Assembly (NCBI GenBank): GCA_900545025.1
Contig: UQXH01000011.1
Location: forward strand, 1-64,000
Length of the DNA: 64,000 nucleotides
Direction of reading: 5' to 3'
Source: an uncultured Phascolarctobacterium sp.
GTDB lineage: Bacteria; Bacillota; Negativicutes; Acidaminococcales; Acidaminococcaceae
Shown: positions 34,379-42,487 of the stretch, piece by piece
How the letters are laid out: every line of letters begins with the position of its first letter
How positions within the stretch are numbered: the stretch's first letter is position 1
The notes under the pieces: generated by a model
Seen by the model: only the letters and a program-made list of their open reading frames with translations
Databases searched by the model: none
Told to the model about the DNA's origin: nothing
Program-made: the position numbers and the translations under genes

Positions 34379-34408
34379 ATTATACCTATAACTTAATACT
34401 TTTGTCAA
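34379..34408 (-). promoter_or_regulatory. liv operon promoter
   Basis: Minus strand TTGACA (34408-34403), 18-base spacer, TATAAT (34384-34379). Perfect hexamers; the leader to the first start codon is about 85 bases. Confidence 0.8.
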
Positions 34409-34602
34409 TATTTGTTCTGTTTTTTTTATTTTTTCATCCCTAATAAGTGTAAAATTGCAACTTTTTTAATGTTTTTCTATTTTTTGTTCTTTTATTCTCT
34501 CTTTTCGTCTTTGCCGTATATACTTTTCTGCTTTTGTGTATACTGGCGGCAGCTGTAATTTTAGTGTATAATAAAGTGTATTTCTAATTCGAGGTAAGTA
34601 AT

Positions 34603-35016
34603 ATGAATTTTTTAGCACTGTTTTTTATCTGTATTAAAATGTACGCCTTTCTCAACACCAGGGAGCTGGCCTATTTTATCCATAATTTTTCCCTGATGCT
34701 GCAGGCCAGACGCCGCAATCCTAAGATTCGTCAAGTAGTAATCATGGACAAAGGCTCCATGTTCATGGCCTTTTATTTTCTGGCAGACATCCTCTTCCTC
34801 ATCTTCTGTATCATCCTGATGTTCGATGATATAACCTGGCAGCCTGGCTGCCTGCTGCTGATTATCTCCGCCATGGAATCCTATGCCATGCATTCTCATA
34901 TCAGCGGCACCTACGTTATCGACAAGCTTGGCTTTACCTATCCGCAAATCTGGTTTAAATATCTTATGAGCGGCCAGACACTCTTCATCCTCTTAAATCT
35001 TTTTCAAACTCTATAA
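34603..35016 (+). CDS. small membrane protein of unknown function
   Basis: 137 residues with three or four hydrophobic segments (about 2-14, 54-72, 82-95, 122-135) and a basic loop (QARRRNPKIRQ). GAGGTAAGTAAT precedes the ATG. Ends just before a strong terminator and lies alone on the plus strand among minus-strand operons. No family recognised. Confidence 0.65.
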   Translation: MNFLALFFICIKMYAFLNTRELAYFIHNFSLMLQARRRNPKIRQVVIMDKGSMFMAFYFLADILFLIFCIILMFDDITWQPGCLLLIISAMESYAMHSHISGTYVIDKLGFTYPQIWFKYLMSGQTLFILLNLFQTL

Positions 35017-35021
35017 AAATC

Positions 35022-35059
35022 AAAAGACAGTTCCAAAAATCTTCGGAACTGTCTTTTTT
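35022..35059. terminator. terminator after the small membrane protein gene
   Basis: 13-bp perfect stem (35022-35034 with 35045-35057), 10-base loop, TTTTTT at the plus exit; also usable from the minus side for the DUF4446 transcript. Confidence 0.85.
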
Positions 35060-35175
35060 GTTTACCTGTTTTTATTTTCATCATATTTGGCTTGTAAGCG
35101 TTTTTTGTTTCTTACGTATATAATTATACTTAAATTTTCTAAAAACCTCTTAAAAGGCATTTAAACGCATAGTTT

Positions 35176-35661
35176 TTACAGCAGCTTTTTTTCTTCCTCT
35201 GCTAAGACATAAGAAGATTTTCCGCCTTTAACATCTTTTGCATAGCAGCGATTATCCTCACGTCCATAAATACTGGTCAAGATAACACCGTCATTATTTT
35301 CATCTGCCAGCAATATGGAATAACTCATTTCGCCGCCCATAGCATCAAAAGCATCATATCGTTCCAACTTTACTTTCTGGATACAGCCTTTAACCTGCTC
35401 ACGCAGCTTGCCATGCTTTTGCTGCAGCTGCTGCAGTTCTTCCTGTGTCTTTTCCAGTTCCTGCAGCGTCCTGGTCAGTACCTGGTCGATATTCGCTTCG
35501 CTGCCCTTGGTAAAATAATCATATTTATCCTGCATTACTGCCAGTTTCTTACGTGTCATTACCAGCATTATCAGCAGTATAAAAATTACTGCAGCTAATA
35601 ATACCGTTATTATAAAAATATGCTGTCCTGCCAGCAAATTAAGTTCTTCCACTTTGCTCAT
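35176..35661 (-). CDS. DUF4446 family protein
   Basis: 161 residues. One N-terminal membrane helix (about 14-36), a coiled-coil region (about 60-95, rich in L, Q, E), then a compact domain RYDAFDAMGGEMSYSILLAD, TSIYGREDNRCYAKDV. This family is regularly found next to parA/parB in Firmicutes; function unknown. The ATG is tight against GAGGG; a GTG three codons later is an alternative start. Confidence 0.88.
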   Translation of the reverse strand: MSKVEELNLLAGQHIFIITVLLAAVIFILLIMLVMTRKKLAVMQDKYDYFTKGSEANIDQVLTRTLQELEKTQEELQQLQQKHGKLREQVKGCIQKVKLERYDAFDAMGGEMSYSILLADENNDGVILTSIYGREDNRCYAKDVKGGKSSYVLAEEEKKLL

Positions 35662-35670
35662 CCCTCTTGT

Positions 35671-36366
35671 CTATCTAAAATACGTTCCTATAATGGCAGC
35701 TGTAATAATCCCAGGCAGCATATTACTGATTCTTATTTTAGTTACATTCAGCATATTAGTACCGATAGCCATAATCATTACCCCGCCAGCCGCCGTAATC
35801 TCCGTCAGCACGCCTCCGGCAACATAAGGCTCCAAAAAACCAGCTAACGCTGTTATTGTTCCCTGATAGATACCGACACTGACAGCAGAAAACATTACGC
35901 CTATACCGAGATTAGCACTTAAAACAACAGAGATAATTCCGTCCAGCGTCGCCTTGGCAAACAGCGTCGTATGATCGCCTGCCAGCCCGTCCTGGATGCT
36001 GCCTACCACTGCCATAGCCCCAATACAGAATAAGAGTGTGGCAGAAACAAAGCCTTCGGCAATCCGCTTGGCTGCGCCTTCTTCTTTGCCGGCAGCCTTA
36101 CTGCCAACCCATCTGCCCAGCTCATTAAGTCTATCCTCGATACCTATAGCTTCACCAATAATGGCACCGGAAGCCAGGCTGACGATGGTAATAATGATAT
36201 TAGTCGTCGCCAAAGCCATCTGCAGGCCTATGACAAAGATGCACAATGCAATACCGCTCATCATTGTCTGCTGCCATTTTTCCGGTAAGCCGCGTTTTAC
36301 CAGCAGACCCACTATAGCGCCTGCTGCTATAGCCGCAACATTAACGACAGTTCCCATGCCTGCCAT
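35671..36366 (-). CDS. DUF554 family membrane protein
   Basis: 231 residues, about seven membrane segments. Starts GTVVNVAAIAAGAIVGLL and contains GEAIGIEDRLNELGRW and FCIGAMAVVGSIQDGLAGD, the family signatures (YdfK-like). Possible transporter; no substrate is known. GGAGGGG precedes the ATG. Between parB and the DUF4446 gene in the same direction with short gaps. Confidence 0.9.
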   Translation of the reverse strand: MAGMGTVVNVAAIAAGAIVGLLVKRGLPEKWQQTMMSGIALCIFVIGLQMALATTNIIITIVSLASGAIIGEAIGIEDRLNELGRWVGSKAAGKEEGAAKRIAEGFVSATLLFCIGAMAVVGSIQDGLAGDHTTLFAKATLDGIISVVLSANLGIGVMFSAVSVGIYQGTITALAGFLEPYVAGGVLTEITAAGGVMIMAIGTNMLNVTKIRISNMLPGIITAAIIGTYFR

Positions 36367-36390
36367 TTATACCCCTCCAAAATATCCGGT

Positions 36391-37371
36391 TCAGACGTCA
36401 AGCAAAGTCGGCTTTGAAGCGGCAGGCTGCTGTTTTCTTTCCTGCAGCGCTTCATAAATCCTTGCCAAATCCTCTTCCGAATAATACTCTATTTCAATTA
36501 CACCGCCTTTAGTACGCGCTTTGGGCAGTACCGTAACCTTAGTACCCAAAAGCTCAATCAGACGATTTTCAAAATCAGTGCAGAAAACATCTTTTGCCGG
36601 CATCTTATCTTTTTTTTCAACAGTTTTAGCTTCTTTATCCTGCAGCGCAGTTACTACTTCTCTTACAACCTTTACCTGCTGTCCGTCCTTGAGCTTTCTT
36701 ACTACGTCTTCAATAATACGGGAGCTCCAGCCGTTGGCAATAATCGCTTCTGCTACTTCCAGCTGCTGTTTTTCCGGTAAGCCTACCAGCTGCTTCGCCT
36801 GCCCCATGCTCAGGATATTATTGCTGATGTAATCCTGTACCTTCTGGGCCAGATTCAGCAGGCGCAGAATATTAGTTACAGCAGTACGACTGCGTCCTAC
36901 TTTGGCAGCAGCCTGTTCCTGCGTCAGATTGCATTCCTGCATCAGCTGTCTGATGCCCTTCGCTTCTTCAATTGGATTAAGATCATGCCGCTGGATATTT
37001 TCCACTAGAGCAATCTCCATCATCTGCGTGTCAGTATATTCACGCACCAGCACCGGTACTTTCTTTATACCCGCCAGTTTAGCTGCGCGCAGACGGCGTT
37101 CACCTGCCACCAGCTCCAGCTTTTTACCTTTTTTACGCACAACCAGCGGTTGTACTACGCCGTATTCACGAATGGAATCAGCCAGCTCCTGTAATTTTTC
37201 TTCATCAAAAATACGGCGCGGCTGATAGGGATTCGCAGTAATATCTTTCAGCTCTGCTTCCTGAGCAGTTTTTTCTTCCTGCTGTTTTTCTTTTTCCGGT
37301 GTGGCAATAGGGCTGGGATTTTCACCAAAAATTGCCCCCAAGCCTTTACCTAAACCGCCCTTTTTATTCAT
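36391..37371 (-). CDS. parB: chromosome partition protein ParB (Spo0J)
   Basis: 326 residues from ATG 37371 (GAGGTG 9 bases upstream), overlapping the parA stop by 8 bases. CTP-dependent clamp that loads at parS and recruits SMC. ITANPYQPRRIFDEEKL, GERRLRAAKLAGIKKVPV with the CTP-binding GERR motif, ENIQRHDLNPIEEA, and a helix-turn-helix TQEQAAAKVGRSRTAVTN. The N-terminus MNKKGGLGKGLGAIF is the ParA-stimulating peptide. Confidence 0.95.
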   Translation of the reverse strand: MNKKGGLGKGLGAIFGENPSPIATPEKEKQQEEKTAQEAELKDITANPYQPRRIFDEEKLQELADSIREYGVVQPLVVRKKGKKLELVAGERRLRAAKLAGIKKVPVLVREYTDTQMMEIALVENIQRHDLNPIEEAKGIRQLMQECNLTQEQAAAKVGRSRTAVTNILRLLNLAQKVQDYISNNILSMGQAKQLVGLPEKQQLEVAEAIIANGWSSRIIEDVVRKLKDGQQVKVVREVVTALQDKEAKTVEKKDKMPAKDVFCTDFENRLIELLGTKVTVLPKARTKGGVIEIEYYSEEDLARIYEALQERKQQPAASKPTLLDV

Positions 37372-38125
37372 CGCCAATCACCTCGCGTGCCAGTTCCATA
37401 TATACCTGTGCACCTTTAGATTTAGCGTCATAGTCAATAACCGGCTGACCATGACTCGGCGCCTCACTTAAACGTACATTGCGAGGAATAATAGTCTGAT
37501 ACATCTTCGTAGTAAAATACTTCTTTACTTCCTCTACTACATCCTGCGCCAGATTAGTGCGGCTGTCAAACATAGTCATAACGACGCCTTCCAGCTTCAA
37601 AGCCGGATTCAGATTACGCTGTACCAGCTGGATAGTATTCATCAGCATGGTGACACCTTCCAAAGCATAAAACTCACATTGGATAGGTATAATGACGGAA
37701 CTTGCCGCAGTCAGTGCGTTGATAGTTAATAGTCCCAAAGACGGAGGGCAGTCGATTAGGACATAATCATATTCATGCTTTACTCTTTCCAAAGCATTTT
37801 TTAAGCGTCCTTCTCTGTTCATCAGCGATACCAGCTCTATTTCTGCACCTGCCAGCTGGATAGTTGCCGGCACTATCGACAAATTATCATAAGCTGTCGC
37901 TCTTACCGTCTCCTGCATCGGTACTTCGTTAATCAGATTATCATAGACACATTTTTTTATATCACGTTTATCAAAGCCGAAACCACTGGTCGCATTGCCC
38001 TGGGGATCGCTGTCTATTAAAAGCACCTTGCGTCCCAACGCAGCCAGGCATGCCGCCAGGTTGACTGCCGTGGTAGTCTTGCCAACGCCGCCCTTCTGAT
38101 TGGCAACAGCGATTACTTTTACCAC
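37364..38125 (-). CDS. parA: chromosome partition ATPase ParA (Soj)
   Basis: 253 residues from GTG 38125 with GAGGTG 8 bases upstream. Deviant Walker A ANQKGGVGKTTTAVNLAA, Walker A' LLIDSDPQGNAT, and YVLIDCPPSLGLLT. Works with ParB and parS to separate origins; in Bacillus it also affects DnaA. An exact parS site lies 88 bases upstream of its start codon. Confidence 0.96.
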   Translation of the reverse strand: MVKVIAVANQKGGVGKTTTAVNLAACLAALGRKVLLIDSDPQGNATSGFGFDKRDIKKCVYDNLINEVPMQETVRATAYDNLSIVPATIQLAGAEIELVSLMNREGRLKNALERVKHEYDYVLIDCPPSLGLLTINALTAASSVIIPIQCEFYALEGVTMLMNTIQLVQRNLNPALKLEGVVMTMFDSRTNLAQDVVEEVKKYFTTKMYQTIIPRNVRLSEAPSHGQPVIDYDAKSKGAQVYMELAREVIGDE

Positions 38126-38212
38126 CTTAATTCACCTCTTGTATAAAATGATGTACTTTTTATTTTAGCATATTTTAGTCGTTTCTTATACAGCTTTTCT
38201 GTAATTTATCCA

Positions 38213-38228
38213 TGTTTCACGTGAAACA
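38213..38228. promoter_or_regulatory. parS site 1
   Basis: TGTTTCACGTGAAACA, identical to the bacterial parS consensus. Lies between the nucleotidyltransferase gene and parA, in the upstream region of parA. Confidence 0.95.
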
Positions 38229-38232
38229 TTAT

Positions 38233-38907
38233 TTATTTTTTACCGTAAGCAATAATATTATTACTGCTCCATTGCAGCAGCAGCTCGCTAAAAACCGTCA
38301 GCTGCTCTGCAGCAAGTTTGTCTGACATTTTAATTTTTACTGCAGTCTCTAAAATCTCTTTATCCGCGCCAATAACAACATTACTTAACTCGCTATGCTT
38401 AGAAACATAAACATGATGCACATGATAATACTTTGCCTGCACTGTAAACACTGCTGTTTTGTACAATTCTTTTAAAATTGCTTGCTCTTCATCAAAAAGA
38501 TAATTATGACAGCAGGCATGATAAATTAAGCAGCTGTTTTGCAGTACTAAATTTGCGGCAGCTTCAGCCGTAACACTGTCTCTGATAAAATCAAGATTGC
38601 CATACACAGGTACAGTATCAAAATATAACTGCAATAGTTCCCCTTCATTCCAAGATTTTAATATTTCAGCACTGCCGACAAAACCGCATAGCTTATAATT
38701 ATTACCAAGATGCAAAAGCAAGCTTTTATACTGCTGTAAAACTTCCATTGATAAAGATTTAAAAATAACGACTAAATCTAAATCACTATTTACACCGGCT
38801 TCGCCTCGTCCATAGCTTCCCTGCAAGCCAATGCAACAAATATTATCAGGAAAACTATGCAACATTTCATTTGTAAAATTATCCAGCCACTCAGAAAGAT
38901 TTCTCAT
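38233..38907 (-). CDS. nucleotidyltransferase-fold protein between the two parS sites
   Basis: 224 residues. N-terminal nucleotidyltransferase motif LQGSYGRGEAGVNSDLDLVV (28-47) with the G-S and D-x-D (Asp42, Asp44) that bind metal and nucleotide. The rest is helical with Cys/His-rich stretches (ACCHNYLFDEEQ; KYYHVHHVYVSKHSEL) and resembles the helical half of aminoglycoside-type or HEPN-linked enzymes. It has a good AAGGAGG site. Inserted between noc and parA, with an exact parS on each side; its stop is only 5 bases from parS 1. Substrate unknown. Confidence 0.8.
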   Translation of the reverse strand: MRNLSEWLDNFTNEMLHSFPDNICCIGLQGSYGRGEAGVNSDLDLVVIFKSLSMEVLQQYKSLLLHLGNNYKLCGFVGSAEILKSWNEGELLQLYFDTVPVYGNLDFIRDSVTAEAAANLVLQNSCLIYHACCHNYLFDEEQAILKELYKTAVFTVQAKYYHVHHVYVSKHSELSNVVIGADKEILETAVKIKMSDKLAAEQLTVFSELLLQWSSNNIIAYGKK

Positions 38908-38944
38908 CCTTTATCCTCCTTTGCTCTAAAACGTCATAAGAAAA

Positions 38945-38970
38945 CCCGATGTTTCACGTGAAACATCGGG
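38945..38970. promoter_or_regulatory. parS site 2 inside a 26-bp perfect palindrome, terminator-like
   Basis: The 16-bp parS consensus (38950-38965) is extended by five complementary bases on each side, CCCGA and TCGGG, to a 26-bp perfect palindrome. It starts 8 bases after the noc stop and on the minus strand is followed by TTTTCTT, so its RNA would form a terminator hairpin for the mnmE-noc transcript. The parS identity is certain from sequence; the terminator role is inferred. Confidence 0.85.
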
Positions 38971-38977
38971 ACTTAGT

Positions 38978-39856
38978 TTAAAACAACGGCTTAGCATTAC
39001 CGCCTTTAGGCTTTTTCATATTCTTAATACGCAGGCTGACGATAACATCATCACCCTCAACAGTCTGCTCCATCGCCACCGGAATACCGACATCCTTAAT
39101 AGCGCTTACTACTTGCTTGATGCTGTTCAGATAAATACGCACATCATTAACGATGACCATGCGTTTCTTTTTCTCTTGCTTTTTATCTTCAAGCAATTTT
39201 TCAATGTAACTTTCTGTCTGGCGCACACTGTAGCCATTATCAATAACTACGGTAAGTACCTGCACCTGTTTTTCTTCATCATCAAGCTTCAGCAAAGCGC
39301 GGGCATGACGTTCTGTCAGGCCGCCTTCAACTAAAATCTTACGGATTCTGTCAGACAGACGCAAAAGACGTAATTTATTGGCAATAGTGGACTGTTTCTT
39401 GCCGACACGGGCAGCCATGGCTTCCTGAGTAAGATGGAATTCTTCCATCAGCTGTTCATATCCCTCTGCTTCCTCAAGAAAATGCAGATCCTCACGCTGT
39501 AAATTTTCAATCAAAGCAATTTCTGCAATCTGCTGAGAAGTATATTCACTGATAATAACAGGAACTTCCTGCAGCTTTGCCATTTTGGAAGCACGCAGAC
39601 GACGTTCACCGGCAATCAGCATATAACGGCCATTATCAGCCGGAGCAACCAACAAAGGCTGCAAAACACCAAACTGAGCAATAGACGCGGATAAATCACG
39701 CAGTGCTTCTTCATCAAAATTCTTACGCGGCTGATAAGGATTAGGGAAAATCTGGTCAACGGCAACCTTGACAACCTTAACTTCACTGATCATATTACTG
39801 TTGTTTATAACCCCGCAGTCGGTATCAAGTACAGAAAATCCATCATCAACAAACAT
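38978..39856 (-). CDS. noc: nucleoid occlusion protein Noc (ParB paralogue)
   Basis: 292 residues. ParB-type N-domain IFPNPYQPRKNFDEEAL and GERRLRASKMAKLQEVPV (CTP-binding), helix-turn-helix TQEAMAARVGKKQSTIANKL and LTERHARALLKL, then the Noc-type C-domain (DVRIYLNSIKQVVSAIK). Relative to the real ParB nearby, the recognition helix and C-terminus agree with Noc. The N-terminus MFVDDGFSVLDTD does not look like the short amphipathic membrane helix of Bacillus Noc. Located directly after rsmG as in Bacillus. GGAGG precedes the ATG. Confidence 0.88.
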   Translation of the reverse strand: MFVDDGFSVLDTDCGVINNSNMISEVKVVKVAVDQIFPNPYQPRKNFDEEALRDLSASIAQFGVLQPLLVAPADNGRYMLIAGERRLRASKMAKLQEVPVIISEYTSQQIAEIALIENLQREDLHFLEEAEGYEQLMEEFHLTQEAMAARVGKKQSTIANKLRLLRLSDRIRKILVEGGLTERHARALLKLDDEEKQVQVLTVVIDNGYSVRQTESYIEKLLEDKKQEKKKRMVIVNDVRIYLNSIKQVVSAIKDVGIPVAMEQTVEGDDVIVSLRIKNMKKPKGGNAKPLF

Positions 39857-39867
39857 AATCTTCCTCC

Positions 39868-40590
39868 TTATCTGCTTCCTAAAGGCTGTTTTTCCGGCGT
39901 TCCAGCTTTACGCGGATACTGTGCCGGAGTACTCTTAATCTTTTTAATACGGATAATCGCTCTGCCGTCATCAAGTCCAGGCAATTTTACAGGCTCGCTG
40001 GAAAGCAGCTTACCGCCCAAGATTTTTACAGCTGTATTTGCTTCCGTAATTTCCTCGGCAAATTTACTGCCCTTTAAAGCAATAAACATCCCGTCTTTTT
40101 TTACCAGCGGCAGGCAGTATTCAGCAAGTACGCTCAAACGTGCTACTGCTCTGGCTGTAACAATATCGTAAGCTTCACGATGTTTCTTACTGCGTCCAGC
40201 ATCCTCTGCCCGCAGATGCTGACAGGTAATATCCTGTAAATTTAATGCCTCTATTACCTGTTCCAAAAATTTCAGTCGCTTACCTAAAGAATCAATTAAG
40301 ACTACTTTAAGGGAGGGACAATATATTTTGAGCGGCACACCGGGAAACCCGGCACCGGTACCGACATCAGCCAACACCTTCCCTCCCTGCATAGCAGGCT
40401 CATACGCCAGCAGCGAATCTATCATGTGCTTCACGGCCACTTCTTCCGGCTCCGTAATAGCCGTCAGATTCATGACTTTATTGGTTTCAACCAGCATTTC
40501 ATAATAGCGGGTAAACTGCTGCAGCTGCAGCTCAGAAAACTTAAGTCCTGCTTCCAGACCTTTTTGAGCCAGAATTTCAGCAAACTCCAT
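39868..40590 (-). CDS. rsmG: 16S rRNA m7G527 methyltransferase RsmG
   Basis: 240 residues. SAM-binding LADVGTGAGFPGVPLKI (about 74-90), NLTAITEPEEVAVKHMIDSL, and TARAVARLSVLAEY. Start overlaps the mnmG stop by one base. Between mnmG and noc, the standard order. Confidence 0.96.
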   Translation of the reverse strand: MEFAEILAQKGLEAGLKFSELQLQQFTRYYEMLVETNKVMNLTAITEPEEVAVKHMIDSLLAYEPAMQGGKVLADVGTGAGFPGVPLKIYCPSLKVVLIDSLGKRLKFLEQVIEALNLQDITCQHLRAEDAGRSKKHREAYDIVTARAVARLSVLAEYCLPLVKKDGMFIALKGSKFAEEITEANTAVKILGGKLLSSEPVKLPGLDDGRAIIRIKKIKSTPAQYPRKAGTPEKQPLGSR

Positions 40591-42470
40591 CAGTCCTGCT
40601 CCTTTCGCCGTTTTACTTCCAAGGCAATCATCAGCACATTGATATCTGCCGGAGAAACGCCGCTGATTCGAGAAGCCTGTCCAATAGAAGCAGGTCTTAC
40701 CTTATCAAGCTTTTCTGCGGCTTCTGCCGAAAGTTCCTTAATTTCATGGTAATCAATATCTGTCGGTATTTTTTTATTTTCCAGCTTTAGGGCACGCTCA
40801 ACTTCCTGTCTTTGTTTAACTATATACCCTTCATATTTGGCATGTATTTCTACCTGCTCAGCAGTCTGGCTGTCTAATACTGGCAGCTCAAAAGCCTGCT
40901 GCAGTTTATTGTAGGTAATTTCCTTACGGCGCAGCAAGTCAAGCAGGCTGATACCGCTGCGCAAAGGTGTGCTGCCCATCGCCGTAAGTTTAGCATTATT
41001 TTCTTCATTCGGAGCAATATTTATTTTACCAAGCTCGGACAAGGTTCTTTCCAAAGCAGAACGCTTAGTACAGAATTTTTCATAACGACTGTCATCTACC
41101 AGGCCCAGCTGGCGTCCCAGCTCGGTCAGACGCAGATCGGCATTATCCTGTCTGAGCAGCAGGCGATACTCTGCTCTCGAGGTCATCATCCTGTAAGGCT
41201 CATTAGTACCCTTGGTTACCAGATCATCAATCAAAACGCCGATATAAGCCTGGTCACGGCGCAGTACTACCGGTTCCTGCCCGTTAATCTTACGCATAGC
41301 GTTAATACCTGCCATCAGCCCTTGAGCAGCAGCCTCTTCATAACCGCTGGTCCCGTTAGACTGCCCGGCCGAGAAAAGCCCTTTAATAGCTTTATGCTCC
41401 AAAGACGGTTTCAACTGCAACGGATTTAAACAATCATAATCAATGGCATAACCGGCACGCATCATTTTGCAGTTTTCCAGACCGGGAATAGTCTGCATAA
41501 ACTGCAGCTGGATATGAGCAGGCAATGAGGAACTCATTCCCTGTACATACATTTCACTGGTATGCATACCTTCCGGCTCAATAAAGAGCTGATGACGTTC
41601 CTTATCGGCAAAACGTACCAACTTAGATTCAATAGAAGGACAATAGCGCGGACCCACACCTTCTACCATACCGTTAAACATGCCGGAAAGATGCAGGTTG
41701 TCGCGAATTATCTTATGAGTTGCCGCATTTGTATAACTCAGCCAGCATGGTATCTGCGTTCTTTCCTTAATATCACTGATAAAGGAAAAATTGCGCACCA
41801 CTTCGTCGCCGTACTGGGGCTCCATCTTGCTGTAGTCAAGGCTTCTTGCATCAACCCTGGCCGGTGTACCGGTTTTAAAGCGCATCAGCTCCACACCGTT
41901 TTCCAGTAATGATGCAGAAAGCTTGGTCGCACTGCGCAGTCCATTCGGACCACATTCATAATTAACCTGTCCGTAAACAATACGTCCGCGCAGATAAGTG
42001 CCTGTAGCCAAAATAACGCACTTAGCTTCGAAAATCTCACCAGTTTCTGCTTCTACACCTGCTACTTCCCCATTGCTTATCAGCAGATTATCAATCATCA
42101 GCTGTTTCAGCTCCAGATTCTCCTGGCGTTCCACTATCTCTTTCATCAAAGTATGATAATAGGGCTTATCTTCCTGTCCGCGCAAAGCGTGAACAGCATA
42201 TCCTTTACCGGTATTCAAAAGACGCATCTGGATGCAGGCCTTATCGGCGCTTATACCCATCTGTCCGCCTAAAGCATCAATCTCCCGCACCAGATGTCCT
42301 TTGGCCGGTCCGCCGATAGAAGGATTACAGGGCATTAAGGCTACATTATCCAAAGACAGCGTAGCCAGAAGCGTTTTACCGCCGAGACGTGCCGCGGCAA
42401 GTGCAGCTTCCACACCGGCATGTCCGGCACCAACTACAATTACATCAAATTTATCAGTAATATATCCCAT
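40590..42470 (-). CDS. mnmG: tRNA uridine-5-carboxymethylaminomethyl modification enzyme MnmG
   Basis: 626 residues from ATG 42470; a TTG at 42485 is less likely. FAD-binding VVGAGHAGVEAALAAARLG, PCNPSIGGPAKGHLVREIDA, GTYLRGRIVYG, and SRAEYRLLLRQDNADLRL are signatures. Acts with MnmE on wobble U34 of tRNAs. Confidence 0.97.
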   Translation of the reverse strand: MGYITDKFDVIVVGAGHAGVEAALAAARLGGKTLLATLSLDNVALMPCNPSIGGPAKGHLVREIDALGGQMGISADKACIQMRLLNTGKGYAVHALRGQEDKPYYHTLMKEIVERQENLELKQLMIDNLLISNGEVAGVEAETGEIFEAKCVILATGTYLRGRIVYGQVNYECGPNGLRSATKLSASLLENGVELMRFKTGTPARVDARSLDYSKMEPQYGDEVVRNFSFISDIKERTQIPCWLSYTNAATHKIIRDNLHLSGMFNGMVEGVGPRYCPSIESKLVRFADKERHQLFIEPEGMHTSEMYVQGMSSSLPAHIQLQFMQTIPGLENCKMMRAGYAIDYDCLNPLQLKPSLEHKAIKGLFSAGQSNGTSGYEEAAAQGLMAGINAMRKINGQEPVVLRRDQAYIGVLIDDLVTKGTNEPYRMMTSRAEYRLLLRQDNADLRLTELGRQLGLVDDSRYEKFCTKRSALERTLSELGKINIAPNEENNAKLTAMGSTPLRSGISLLDLLRRKEITYNKLQQAFELPVLDSQTAEQVEIHAKYEGYIVKQRQEVERALKLENKKIPTDIDYHEIKELSAEAAEKLDKVRPASIGQASRISGVSPADINVLMIALEVKRRKEQD

Positions 42471-42487
42471 AATTCTCAGTCCCAAAA

